Shown here: piece by piece, positions 1-8,033 of the stretch
How the letters are laid out: each line of letters begins with the position of its first letter
Numbering within the stretch: the stretch's first letter is position 1
Origin: Hortaea werneckii
Lineage: Eukaryota; Ascomycota; Dothideomycetes; Mycosphaerellales; Teratosphaeriaceae
Length of the DNA: 64,000 nucleotides
Reading direction: 5' to 3'
Assembly (NCBI GenBank): GCA_037044905.1
Contig: JBAOKB010000043.1
Span: 1 to 64,000, forward strand
Made by a program: the position numbers and the translations under genes
The notes under the pieces: model-generated
Seen by the model: only the letters and a program-made list of their open reading frames with translations
Database searches by the model: none
What the model was told of the DNA's origin: nothing

Positions 1-3000
1 AAGGTTAAACGTAACTTGGTTTGTTCCCCCTCTCTGCTAGCCCTCTCCGCTAACCTCGACCTCTTCTGCGCTTGCACTCTTTCTCCCTCTCTACTCATTC
101 CTGTCCTCGCCTCGTTTATGCTTCGCTCCCTCTCCTCTCTCTCTCCTATACTTCTTGCCCTCTTTAGCCCTCTTCCTTCCTTTGCTGCCTCTTCACACTC
201 ATCCCCAGCTTCGGCCAACCCTGACCCTGATTCTCCCTCGTCGTCAACGTTGTCCGTACCTAACTCTGAGCCTCTCGGTGTTCCATCCTCGCTACCTTGT
301 TCCATCGGCTCTGACCCTGACCCGTCTGCTTCCTCTTGCTCCCTCCTTCTATGCTGCTGTGATGGAACGAACCCCCCTGTCCTCACTACAACCCTCGCCC
401 TCCTTCCCGTTCTTGTTAACCCTCTACATACATCACACACTTTCTCTCCGTTCTCGCATCCGATCCTGTCCGCCCTCCCATCCATCTCCCTGTCTAACAC
501 AACCCTCCTACACTTCTCCCCTTCCAGATATTCGTGCATCCCCCTTTCCATCACGAATCCCTTCTCCAAGATTTTCCGACCCCCTACTGTGTTGTAGCCT
601 CTCATTAAGATCGCCTCGCTTGCCTCTCCATCTCTTCCTGCCCTTCCACTTTCCTGTGCGTAATCCCTCACCAATTCCTTCACTCCCACGTGTACCACCA
701 CCCTGATGTGTGGTGCATCCACCCCCATTCCCATCGCTGTCGTCGCCGCGAACACTCTGTGCGTCCCCTTGACCAGCTGTTCCAGAATCTTCCTTTTCAT
801 TTCTTCGTCTCCGACCCTCCTGTAGTACACTGGACACCTCAGCACTTCTCCAATCTTCTTGCACTGCTCTACCCTCCGGCAGTACACTATGATCTGTCCC
901 TCCTCGTGTTCTTCCAGTTTCTTTCTTACCAACTCCGCTACCCTCTCCTCTTCTTCTCGCCGGTCGTACTCGACCACCTGGTAAGCGATGTTCCTCCTCG
1001 TCGTCGAGTCTCTTATCATCCGTACCGTCCTCTTCTCCAAGCCCATCGCTTCGAGCCAGCTCGACTCTTCCTTCGGTGGCAACGTTGCCGTGAGATACAC
1101 CATCTGGCATCCCTTCCTGGCGAACTCCGCTAGCTCGAGCACTTTCGGCCTCCATGTCTCTGTCGAGTCCAGAACGATGTGGCTCTCGTCGACTACTATC
1201 CTGTCTAGCTCTCCGGTAGCTAGCTTGTCGTTGATGAACCTGTTGAACGCCTTCGTTACTGCGCTCTCGGGTGTTACTAGCACGATCCTCGCGTGCCTGG
1301 CGCTCTGGTCGGGCCATCTCCCGGCGTTGAGTCCGATCTCCTTGCATCTCCTCTCTAGATCGCTCCTTAGCGATATCAACGGCACCACTACCACCGTCAC
1401 CCCTCCGACTGAGCAGAATGCCGGTAGCATGAACATCAGACTCTTGCCTCCTCCGGTCCTCATGACCATTACTACCTTCGGCTCGCCCGATACGATTGCC
1501 TTTAGCCCTTCCAGTTGTGAGCCTCTAAATGAAGCGTTCGGCCCCAGCATTTCCCTCAGACTCACGTTCAAGTCTGCCCTCCTCAACTTCGCCCACCTCT
1601 CTTCTTCTACCATCTTCCTGTATTTCTCCAGATCGATCGTCGGCTTTCCATTACCTGTCGCAGTGGACGGCCACCTGATGAAGTGGTGCCATGACACGCT
1701 CACCTTTCTGAACGATGCCTGCTCGGACTGCGTGCTGAACGGGTTCTCTGTCGTCAAGATCCCGTAGATCAACTCTTCCATCCTTTTACTGTGTCCGGAT
1801 TGCATCTGCCTATCTTCTGTTGTTACTCCTTCGTACAACCGATCGAGCTGTTTTGTCACTTCTTCCTCTGGGCAGTGTACCCTTTGGATGGCTGGGTATA
1901 GCTGCCTCCATGTCGACGGCGTTACAAAGAATCCGGCCTGGCATTTTGATAGCTCCCTCTTCATCACCCTCTTCAGCCTCTCTGTGTTCCAGAAGCCGTC
2001 TATGCTGAGTGCCTGCAGCTTGCCCTCTTTCGCTTTTCCTCCATTCCTCGGCCTGCTTCGCGCCTCCCTCCCACTGACCATCCGATCTCCTGCCGTTCCT
2101 TCGTCATCACCTCCATCCGCCTCGCTTTCACTGCTCGGGCTTGTGCTCGATTCGCTCTCGCTTCCTGAACTGCCCTCTTCCCCGTCGCTTTCCCTTCCTC
2201 CTTCTTCGCTCCCACTCTCCTCCTCCTCCCTGACTCCGTCGACCTCGCCTTCCCATTTCTTTTCCGGCTCCGGCTCCCACAGATATTTGCTGAAGTCGAA
2301 CTCGCCCCTGACTTCCCACCTGAGCATGTGCACGAACGGTTCCACTAGCCACAAATGGTACACCAACAGCTTTCCCACCTCTTGCGGCAGATACCTGTGG
2401 ATTATCTTCGCTTCGCCGCTCTTGCTGTAGCCTTTGTGGTAGCCCGTCACCAGCTCGACCATGCCATTGTCAACAAAAACACCCCTCTGCGCTCGCGCAC
2501 TCTCTCCGTTCTCGGTCCTGATGCTGACAACTTCCGTCCCTCTGGCTGGAGCTCCCCCTGCCATGTGACACAACACTATCAGCTCCTCCTTGAACAGAGT
2601 CACCTCCCGGAAGTACTGCTCCACCTTGGTCGTGTTCCACTTTAGCTCACTCCTGTCCCTCACTTCACTCATGTCGATATTTTGTAGAAAGTACTTGGTT
2701 ATTCGGTCCTCTCTCATGGCCCGGCTCCACAACCACTTCCTGCTCTCCACGTCTTTCCCGTCCGGCCTCCTGACTCTGCCCAAGACTTCATCGTTTCTCT
2801 CATCGTCCAAGAAGCTCCAACCCTCGGTGAGATCGCTTGGGTTGTCGAACAGTCTGTCCAGATGCAAGATCGGCAGTTCCTCCTCTTGCTGTAAGAACAT
2901 CAACCGCTTCGTGAGCCTCCCCAGACACCTTTCCCACAGCGAGTGTAGTGCATCTCTGAGATCTCCCATGCTGAAGCTGATCTTGTCGATGGCGACCTGT

Positions 3001-4562
3001 TGGCATCTGTTCATCCAAGTGACCCGTGCCCCGGCTTTCTCCGTGAACCTGATCCTCATTCCAAAAGTCTTCATGTGCAAGACCCTGTCCATCGGGCTCG
3101 CTGGTCCCCCGTATTCCTGAAGACACAACAGCCTGGGCACCATATCGTGCACCCCTTCTACAATGCTGACCGCTTCTTTTCTCGCCTCACTCTCACCTAT
3201 CCCGGCTCCGATCAGCCGGTCGATGTCGTCTTGCCTCTGCTTGTAAGCCATGAACACCACCAGAGCCTTACAGACCGTGACGATGGCCGCCAGCTTCGGC
3301 GTGAAGTTGAACACGCTTACCCATCCTGCGTCTTCGGTGTCCAAGCCGAGAACTGCCAATGCGGACAGAAAGCCGCTTTGGAACTCGTCGTCTAGCAGCT
3401 CCTGGTCGAGCATGCTGGCCCAGAAAAGAACGATGGACCATTGTAACTCGTCTTCGCAGACCTTTCTGGCTCCCTTGTCTAGAGCGGCGGTCTCTCGTCT
3501 GGCGAGACTTTGCATTGCTCCCAGCCTCCTCGCTTGCCCATCCGTCAACGTGTAGTCTGGCTTGTTCTCCCATGTCTGACTCCTCCAAAGATATCTCAGC
3601 ATTGATACCCAGACCCTGGAGTATTTCTTCTTCGTACTGGCCTCGTGTTTGCTGTAGAATGGAGTCTCGTTGTTCGCGGCCCCGGTTTCCTTCCTGTTCA
3701 CGTAGTGAAGAGCGGACCTTGGGATCGTCCGCGGACTGCTGACGTCCATGGCCTTCTTGATCACCCTGCCGGTCGCTCTGCAAGCTCTCTCGATCGCCTC
3801 CTCTTCTTCATCCACGCTCTCTATCCCCCGCTCGTCCGCCTCAAGCTTTGGCGCCGCACTTAGACTAGCCCGTAGCTCTTCTTTCTCAAACCCAGCCAGA
3901 TGGTGAGCCCAGCTGGTGTGTTCCAGCCATGGATCCATTTCAGACCTGACATTGCTGACGTTCACCTTCCTGTGATGGTGCGCCTCCCGCAGCTTCCTCT
4001 TGAGTCCATCGGCTACCTCATCTGTCAACTTCTGCGCCCTGTCCTCGGGCTCGCAGCCATGACCGCCTCCTAGCATCCGTGGCGCTGGCGGTAGCACTTT
4101 AAAGAGCTTAGTCCACTGCGCATACTTGAAGAATCTCTGACAGCAGTGACCTTCCGTGAACGGCTGGTTTGCGGCGGGTCGACTCCTCAAACTCCCTCGA
4201 CCTCCTCTGCTTTTGGCGCTGTTCCAGCCGTGTTCCTTTCTACAGTGCGCCTCGATCCCCTTTTTACTCTCCCTCAGCAACCCGCACGCTTTGCACTGTG
4301 AGCATTGCTCGATGACCGGGCCGAGCTCCTGGATCGCTTCCTGTTCGGCGGCGGGGTACACGACGTCTTCTGACCTATAAGCGACGTGGTCGAGTTTTTC
4401 CACTTGTTCGATTATTCCTTTCCTAGTGCTCACTGTTAGCGTCTGGTGACTTTGGCTGAGATGCGCCTTGATTTGGTCTGGAACCACTGCAAACTTGCAA
4501 TCTCTACAAACGATGATTTGAAAATTCTGGAAGTGTACGAACAGACTCTCAAAAGCGTCCAT
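1..4562 (-). CDS. Telomere-linked RecQ-type helicase with N-terminal zinc fingers (3' end outside window)
   Basis: The frame starts at ATG 4562 and stays open for 1,520 codons to the left edge, so the C-terminus is missing. Residues 19-39 form a C-x2-C-x11-H-x4-H finger (C19, C22, H34, H39), and a second C-x2-C...H-x4-H finger follows near residue 100. An acidic/Ser-rich linker lies near residues 780-850. The helicase has Walker A RTGGGKS (K1040), Walker B/motif II DESH (1125-1128), motif III LTATLPP and motif VI QESGRAGRDG (1303-1312). A Cys cluster follows (C1369, C1376, C1379), as in the zinc-binding part of RecQ proteins. The last 140 codons are Arg/Glu-rich. The layout matches fungal subtelomeric TLH/RecQ proteins, which are normally telomere-adjacent. 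The coding strand is very purine-rich and uses AGG/AGA for Arg, unlike the neighbouring genes. Identification is strong; whether it is expressed is unknown. Confidence 0.9.
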   Translation of the reverse strand, partial: MDAFESLFVHFQNFQIIVCRDCKFAVVPDQIKAHLSQSHQTLTVSTRKGIIEQVEKLDHVAYRSEDVVYPAAEQEAIQELGPVIEQCSQCKACGLLRESKKGIEAHCRKEHGWNSAKSRGGRGSLRSRPAANQPFTEGHCCQRFFKYAQWTKLFKVLPPAPRMLGGGHGCEPEDRAQKLTDEVADGLKRKLREAHHHRKVNVSNVRSEMDPWLEHTSWAHHLAGFEKEELRASLSAAPKLEADERGIESVDEEEEAIERACRATGRVIKKAMDVSSPRTIPRSALHYVNRKETGAANNETPFYSKHEASTKKKYSRVWVSMLRYLWRSQTWENKPDYTLTDGQARRLGAMQSLARRETAALDKGARKVCEDELQWSIVLFWASMLDQELLDDEFQSGFLSALAVLGLDTEDAGWVSVFNFTPKLAAIVTVCKALVVFMAYKQRQDDIDRLIGAGIGESEARKEAVSIVEGVHDMVPRLLCLQEYGGPASPMDRVLHMKTFGMRIRFTEKAGARVTWMNRCQQVAIDKISFSMGDLRDALHSLWERCLGRLTKRLMFLQQEEELPILHLDRLFDNPSDLTEGWSFLDDERNDEVLGRVRRPDGKDVESRKWLWSRAMREDRITKYFLQNIDMSEVRDRSELKWNTTKVEQYFREVTLFKEELIVLCHMAGGAPARGTEVVSIRTENGESARAQRGVFVDNGMVELVTGYHKGYSKSGEAKIIHRYLPQEVGKLLVYHLWLVEPFVHMLRWEVRGEFDFSKYLWEPEPEKKWEGEVDGVREEEESGSEEGGRESDGEEGSSGSESESSTSPSSESEADGGDDEGTAGDRMVSGREARSRPRNGGKAKEGKLQALSIDGFWNTERLKRVMKRELSKCQAGFFVTPSTWRQLYPAIQRVHCPEEEVTKQLDRLYEGVTTEDRQMQSGHSKRMEELIYGILTTENPFSTQSEQASFRKVSVSWHHFIRWPSTATGNGKPTIDLEKYRKMVEEERWAKLRRADLNVSLREMLGPNASFRGSQLEGLKAIVSGEPKVVMVMRTGGGKSLMFMLPAFCSVGGVTVVVVPLISLRSDLERRCKEIGLNAGRWPDQSARHARIVLVTPESAVTKAFNRFINDKLATGELDRIVVDESHIVLDSTETWRPKVLELAEFARKGCQMVYLTATLPPKEESSWLEAMGLEKRTVRMIRDSTTRRNIAYQVVEYDRREEEERVAELVRKKLEEHEEGQIIVYCRRVEQCKKIGEVLRCPVYYRRVGDEEMKRKILEQLVKGTHRVFAATTAMGMGVDAPHIRVVVHVGVKELVRDYAQESGRAGRDGEASEAILMRGYNTVGGRKILEKGFVMERGMHEYLEGEKCRRVVLDREMDGRADRIGCENGEKVCDVCRGLTRTGRRARVVVRTGGFVPSQQHRRREQEEADGSGSEPMEQGSEDGTPRGSELGTDNVDDEGESGSGLAEAGDECEEAAKEGRGLKRARSIGEREERERSINEARTGMSREGERVQAQKRSRLAERASREGEQTKLRLT

Positions 4563-5104
4563 GGTGTATTAGCTGTCGAGCAACGTGTCTGTCCTGATGT
4601 TTCGGTCGGCGGCCTCGCCTGGGCTCAGCTGCACCGACCCCTGTCACAGAATTTTCGCGATCCCTGTCGCGATGGCGCGGTCACACATGATGGGGTTGAA
4701 CGTTAGCTACATGCTACAAGAGTCGGTGGTCTTGCTGGGTGCTTTTCTGCACCTTTGTTGGTGTATTTCTATCTACCCTACCTCTTCGCGAGCGTCCAGC
4801 CTGCGCTTCCGGCGGTCCCTCAATTCCAGCCGAACCGCCGTTACGCCCGCCGACCCTAACCCTAAGCCTTTGCGAGCGGAACTTCACACAGAATGTCGGG
4901 ATTTTCGAACCGCGATAACAATTCACCACGCGGGTCTCCCGCTCCGATGTTGAAAACTCACGAGTAAAGTGCCTACGGATTGGAAACTCACCGAGTTTGA
5001 AACGATTCCGACCGGTACTTTTCATTCCTTCTGCCCCCGGTTTTTCATGGAATCTGCCCCCTCCGGCGAATTCGGTGGCCCGTGCCCCCCACGCATTATC
5101 ATGG
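4563..5104. other. Junction between helicase gene and relic oxidoreductase
   Basis: This interval lies upstream of the helicase start. It holds a two-unit telomere-like motif and two near-identical 15-nt repeats. An ORF crosses it on the minus strand (4714-5343), but only its first part, beyond 5104, has recognisable homology. The rest reads as non-coding sequence fused to a truncated gene. No promoter element could be assigned. Confidence 0.5.
4854..4865 (+). repeat. Interstitial (CCCTAA)2 telomere-like motif
   Basis: Two exact CCCTAA units lie in tandem about 290 nt upstream of the helicase start. The C-rich strand is on the plus strand, the orientation expected at the left end of a chromosome. 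Two units can occur by chance; the subtelomeric-type helicase beside them is what makes this worth noting. Confidence 0.5.
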
Positions 5105-5114
5105 AATCCGCCCC
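5046..5114. repeat. Pair of 15-nt imperfect direct repeats at the relic-gene breakpoint
   Basis: CATGGAATCTGCCCC (5046-5060) and CATGGAATCCGCCCC (5100-5114) differ at one base and lie 54 nt apart. The second copy sits where oxidoreductase homology stops, so it may mark the breakpoint of the rearrangement that truncated that gene. Confidence 0.5.
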
Positions 5115-6094
5115 GGATTCTTTGAAGGATTGAGGGTAGGTCTTGTCTGGCATCTGATGGGTTGGTTTTCGGTGTCCCTCCCTGGGTCACCCATGCGTGC
5201 ACCTCCTGCAGCTCAAGCGTAAAAGGGTCTTTATAGGTTCTGCGAATCGTCGATTCTTTGTAAGAACCATCTGCTAGCGGCTCTTTAACTACTATTGTCG
5301 TAGGCAAGCCTTTGATGAACGGTGTGTCAATGCACATTTTCACAGTTTTGGCGTCGCCGAAAATCTCTATCGAGGCGTTGAAGCGCGGAACTTGGTCAAC
5401 ACCAGACTCATAAGAGACTGTGAAGCCAGGATACCGGAAATCGCACTATCTCAGTCAGTAAAACCTCATCTGCCCCTGGAAATCGAAGACCTACTTCCAG
5501 AAAGGTGATCCAGTCATGGAACATGGCGAAAACCCTATGACGCCCGTAGGCATACCGATTATCTCACGCATGGCACTCAAGTTATGCGAGCCAAGCATGG
5601 AGAGATAGTCCCACATCACCTTCCGTTCTTTCGTCATTCCGATACCAAGCTCGGTTTGAAGGGCTTGCTCAGTATCAGCCCGTGTTTTCCGATGTAGATC
5701 GGCAGTATCCGCCTCCCGATAATCGTTGAAAGTTCGTGGAAATGCAGCAGACTGGCTGATGAATGTGGAGTTTGGTCCAATAATGTCTCGGACGCGGGCG
5801 TATCGAATTGGACCGACACTTTGAGCTACCCAAGGCTTGGAAGCGCCTGCGACCTTGAACTGGCTATGTTTTGTCGCATCTTCGGATACGTCGTAGAGGC
5901 AGGTGATCTGAAATAGATGGGAAAGGCATTGAGAGAGGGGAAATGTGGGTGACCTGGGTGATCATGCCACGGCTAGAAAGTGTTAGCTATCATCGTCATT
6001 CTCCAGCATCGTTCATCAAAGCAACTGACCCTACGATGCCTACTTTGACAATGCGACGAGCCGGTACGGCTTCAGTGGGCTTCATGGCAAACAT
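5105..6094 (-). pseudogene. Decayed Gfo/Idh/MocA-family oxidoreductase
   Basis: The N-terminal exon (from 6094 or 6085) ends in the Rossmann start KVGIVG. After an intron the text resumes with QVTHISPL and ITCLYDVSEDA, then jumps in frame to PIRYARVRDIIGPNST. About 90 residues of the dinucleotide-binding domain, including the usual EKP segment, are missing. A later part reads FRYPGFTVSYESG and DTPFIKGLP, as in this family. Between FWK (near 5505) and FRYPGF there is an in-frame stop, and I found no splice solution that preserves the frame. Homology ends after DARQDLPSIL, where family members normally continue, so the 3' end is lost. The internal deletion, stop and truncation together indicate a pseudogene. 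The family call rests on remembered motifs, not a search. Confidence 0.65.
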
Positions 6095-6525
6095 AATGGT
6101 AGACGATATATGATAACTCTTTTGTTGAGCTTGAATGCAGATGTGTCGAATTGGACACTTCAAGCTCCAAGTAAGACTACGACATAAAGTGATGCGAGCA
6201 AGATATAGAGAACAATTGTACCCTACCGTCGGACGTGAAGCGGATGTCGTCGGTAGCGGGTTGGAATAATTGCATCCGACCTTTCCGCTACTACTCAACT
6301 TTGATTTGGTATGGCAACTTACAACGCTTTAACTAGATAACCCCGTGAGAGCAACGTTACCACTACTAAGAAGATAGCCGTTCCGAGGTCTAGAGATACT
6401 ATCACAAGGTTTTATATGTAATGGACTAGTATGGTAGTGTACAAGTAGAAACATAGAAAGAACTATCCTCTGGGATTCAAACCTCGTTCGTTTCGCCTAC
6501 ATCACTGTATATATTTTTAAAATAC
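6095..6525. other. Intergenic stretch, no gene seen
   Basis: AT-richer spacer between the start of the relic oxidoreductase and the stop of the hydrolase. I see no coding potential or RNA gene. A GGTTTGAATCC string on the minus strand near 6470 resembles a tRNA T-arm, but no matching acceptor or anticodon arms surround it. Confidence 0.4.
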
Positions 6526-7485
6526 TTAGATATACTTCGCAAACCAATCCAACATCTTTCGAGGCTCTTTCGCAAAGTAATTGTATCCATCGAATCGTCG
6601 TGTTGTGTTCTCAATCCAGACTAGCTCTTTCTCCACACTCGACAATGCATCGAAGATCTCCTGCGAGTCCTTCGTGTCGATTAAGGAATCTTTCCTTACC
6701 TGTGCAAAAAGCGTAGGGCAGGTGACACTCTTCGCGTGAGGAATAGGTGTGAGGTCCGCAAGATGGAACCCAGTCAAGTCGTGAATCCGCTTGTCGAAAG
6801 CTGCTACGGTGGCGTCCACACCCAACCCCAGATCCCTTGCACCCTTCTCTACGAAAGCGTGACCACTAACCGCCTGCAGCAGAATCATCGCTTTGATGCC
6901 CTTGAAATGTTCCGGGAATAGCGTCATAGCGTGCAGAGTTGCATTGCCACCCATGCACCGACTCATCAGCCCTATGCTGTTATCTTTGGTCTCCGCCCGG
7001 GACCGAGCGTATTGCAGCGATCCGACGACATCGCGCGCTTCATAATACCCCAAGGCGCCGCACATTCCCCCGCAGCCTGTGTCGCTGATTCCATGATTGC
7101 GGAGATCGTAGCAGACAATGTTGTAACCAGCTTCATGCATAGCTTTGTAATCCGGGAGGAAATTTACTTCAAAGCCTCCAAATCCACCGTAGCCCTCTAG
7201 GTGGCCAGGAAAGCCGTATCGGTTACAAGTCATTGGGTGATTGGCGATGATGAGCTTCTTGCTCCCTGGTGAAGGTATGAACCAGCCTTGAAGTGTGATG
7301 CCGTCGAGCGAGGGAAAGAAGATGTCCTCGTATCTCATCCCATACTGAGAAGGGTTACGAAGCACGGGGCTGCGTTGACCATTCTTGAAGAGTTGAGCGT
7401 AGGGCTCAATAAATGCTTTGATGTCCTCTGAAGGCTCGAGTCCGGCGGTGTCTTTCTGCGCGGCCATAGAGGTGGGCGCGCACAT
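6526..7485 (-). CDS. Alpha/beta hydrolase with Cys at the nucleophile position
   Basis: Single-exon protein of 319 aa from ATG 7485. It has the alpha/beta hydrolase pattern: a strand ending LIIANHP, then YDLRNHGISD, then a nucleophile elbow reading SRCMGG. The residue at the nucleophile position is therefore Cys, not Ser. An acidic residue is available in RKDSLIDTKDSQ. The C-terminal segment where the catalytic His usually lies reads NTTRRFDGYNYF, with Arg instead of an obvious His. Dienelactone hydrolases in this superfamily are known to use Cys. No signal peptide or membrane segment is visible, so it is probably cytosolic. It is divergent from the Zn2Cys6 regulator at 8034, which may control it. 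Substrate unknown. Confidence 0.85.
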   Translation of the reverse strand: MCAPTSMAAQKDTAGLEPSEDIKAFIEPYAQLFKNGQRSPVLRNPSQYGMRYEDIFFPSLDGITLQGWFIPSPGSKKLIIANHPMTCNRYGFPGHLEGYGGFGGFEVNFLPDYKAMHEAGYNIVCYDLRNHGISDTGCGGMCGALGYYEARDVVGSLQYARSRAETKDNSIGLMSRCMGGNATLHAMTLFPEHFKGIKAMILLQAVSGHAFVEKGARDLGLGVDATVAAFDKRIHDLTGFHLADLTPIPHAKSVTCPTLFAQVRKDSLIDTKDSQEIFDALSSVEKELVWIENTTRRFDGYNYFAKEPRKMLDWFAKYI

Positions 7486-8033
7486 CTTGTCTGTCTAGCC
7501 AGGATATTCTGGGCGATATGATAATGGCAATAGCGTAAATTGAAACCGCGCACGATGTCTTCGGGTCAAGTCGTCGATGGATCTCGTTGCACGGGAAGGA
7601 TAGAGAAGAGACAATTGTTCCATGTTCGACTGCATTGGCGTCCTTCATATACGTGCGCATACTGCGACCTTGTCTCAATGAAAGCCGAAAATCGTCGGGT
7701 TATAGCTACGTTGATCGGAGATGTGGGTCCAAGCTTAAGCTTCTCTCATAGCTCCACCAACCGCTGCAATCTCGTCGTTCCTCCTCTCAACTGCTCTGAT
7801 CATCGGCGGCGGTTCTTGAAGCCTACCAACTACATCACTAACATCTAACTTTGCCCTCGTGTCACGACATTCGGCGTCGTAGCGCATGTGCCAAGCAATG
7901 ACGTCTAAGTAGAGTTCGGTCCCATCCCATCCGCCGTAGATTGCAAACTCCACGGCGTATCACGTCACTAGCTATCTTGAAGGCCTCTCTCAAAGTTAAG
8001 ATCTATATACTGGTCAAAGTACGAGAGTTAGTA
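7486..8033. promoter_or_regulatory. Divergent promoter region between hydrolase and Zn2Cys6 factor
   Basis: About 550 nt separate the two start codons, which point away from each other. Several small ORFs overlap it on both strands but none looks like protein. I see no clear CGG...CCG inverted site. The shared-control idea rests on gene arrangement only. Confidence 0.4.

Noticed and set aside
508..1347. Arg/Glu-rich minus-strand ORF of 279 aa and similar ORFs within 1-4562
   Set aside because: Shadow frames of the helicase gene; the true frame carries Walker A, DESH and RecQ motifs.
4714..5343. 209-aa minus-strand ORF as a single gene
   Set aside because: Only its first 70 residues match an oxidoreductase; the remainder is unrelated sequence joined at the breakpoint. 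It is treated as part of the pseudogene.
6455..6490. tRNA-like T-arm string on the minus strand
   Set aside because: No acceptor stem, D-arm or anticodon arm can be paired around it.
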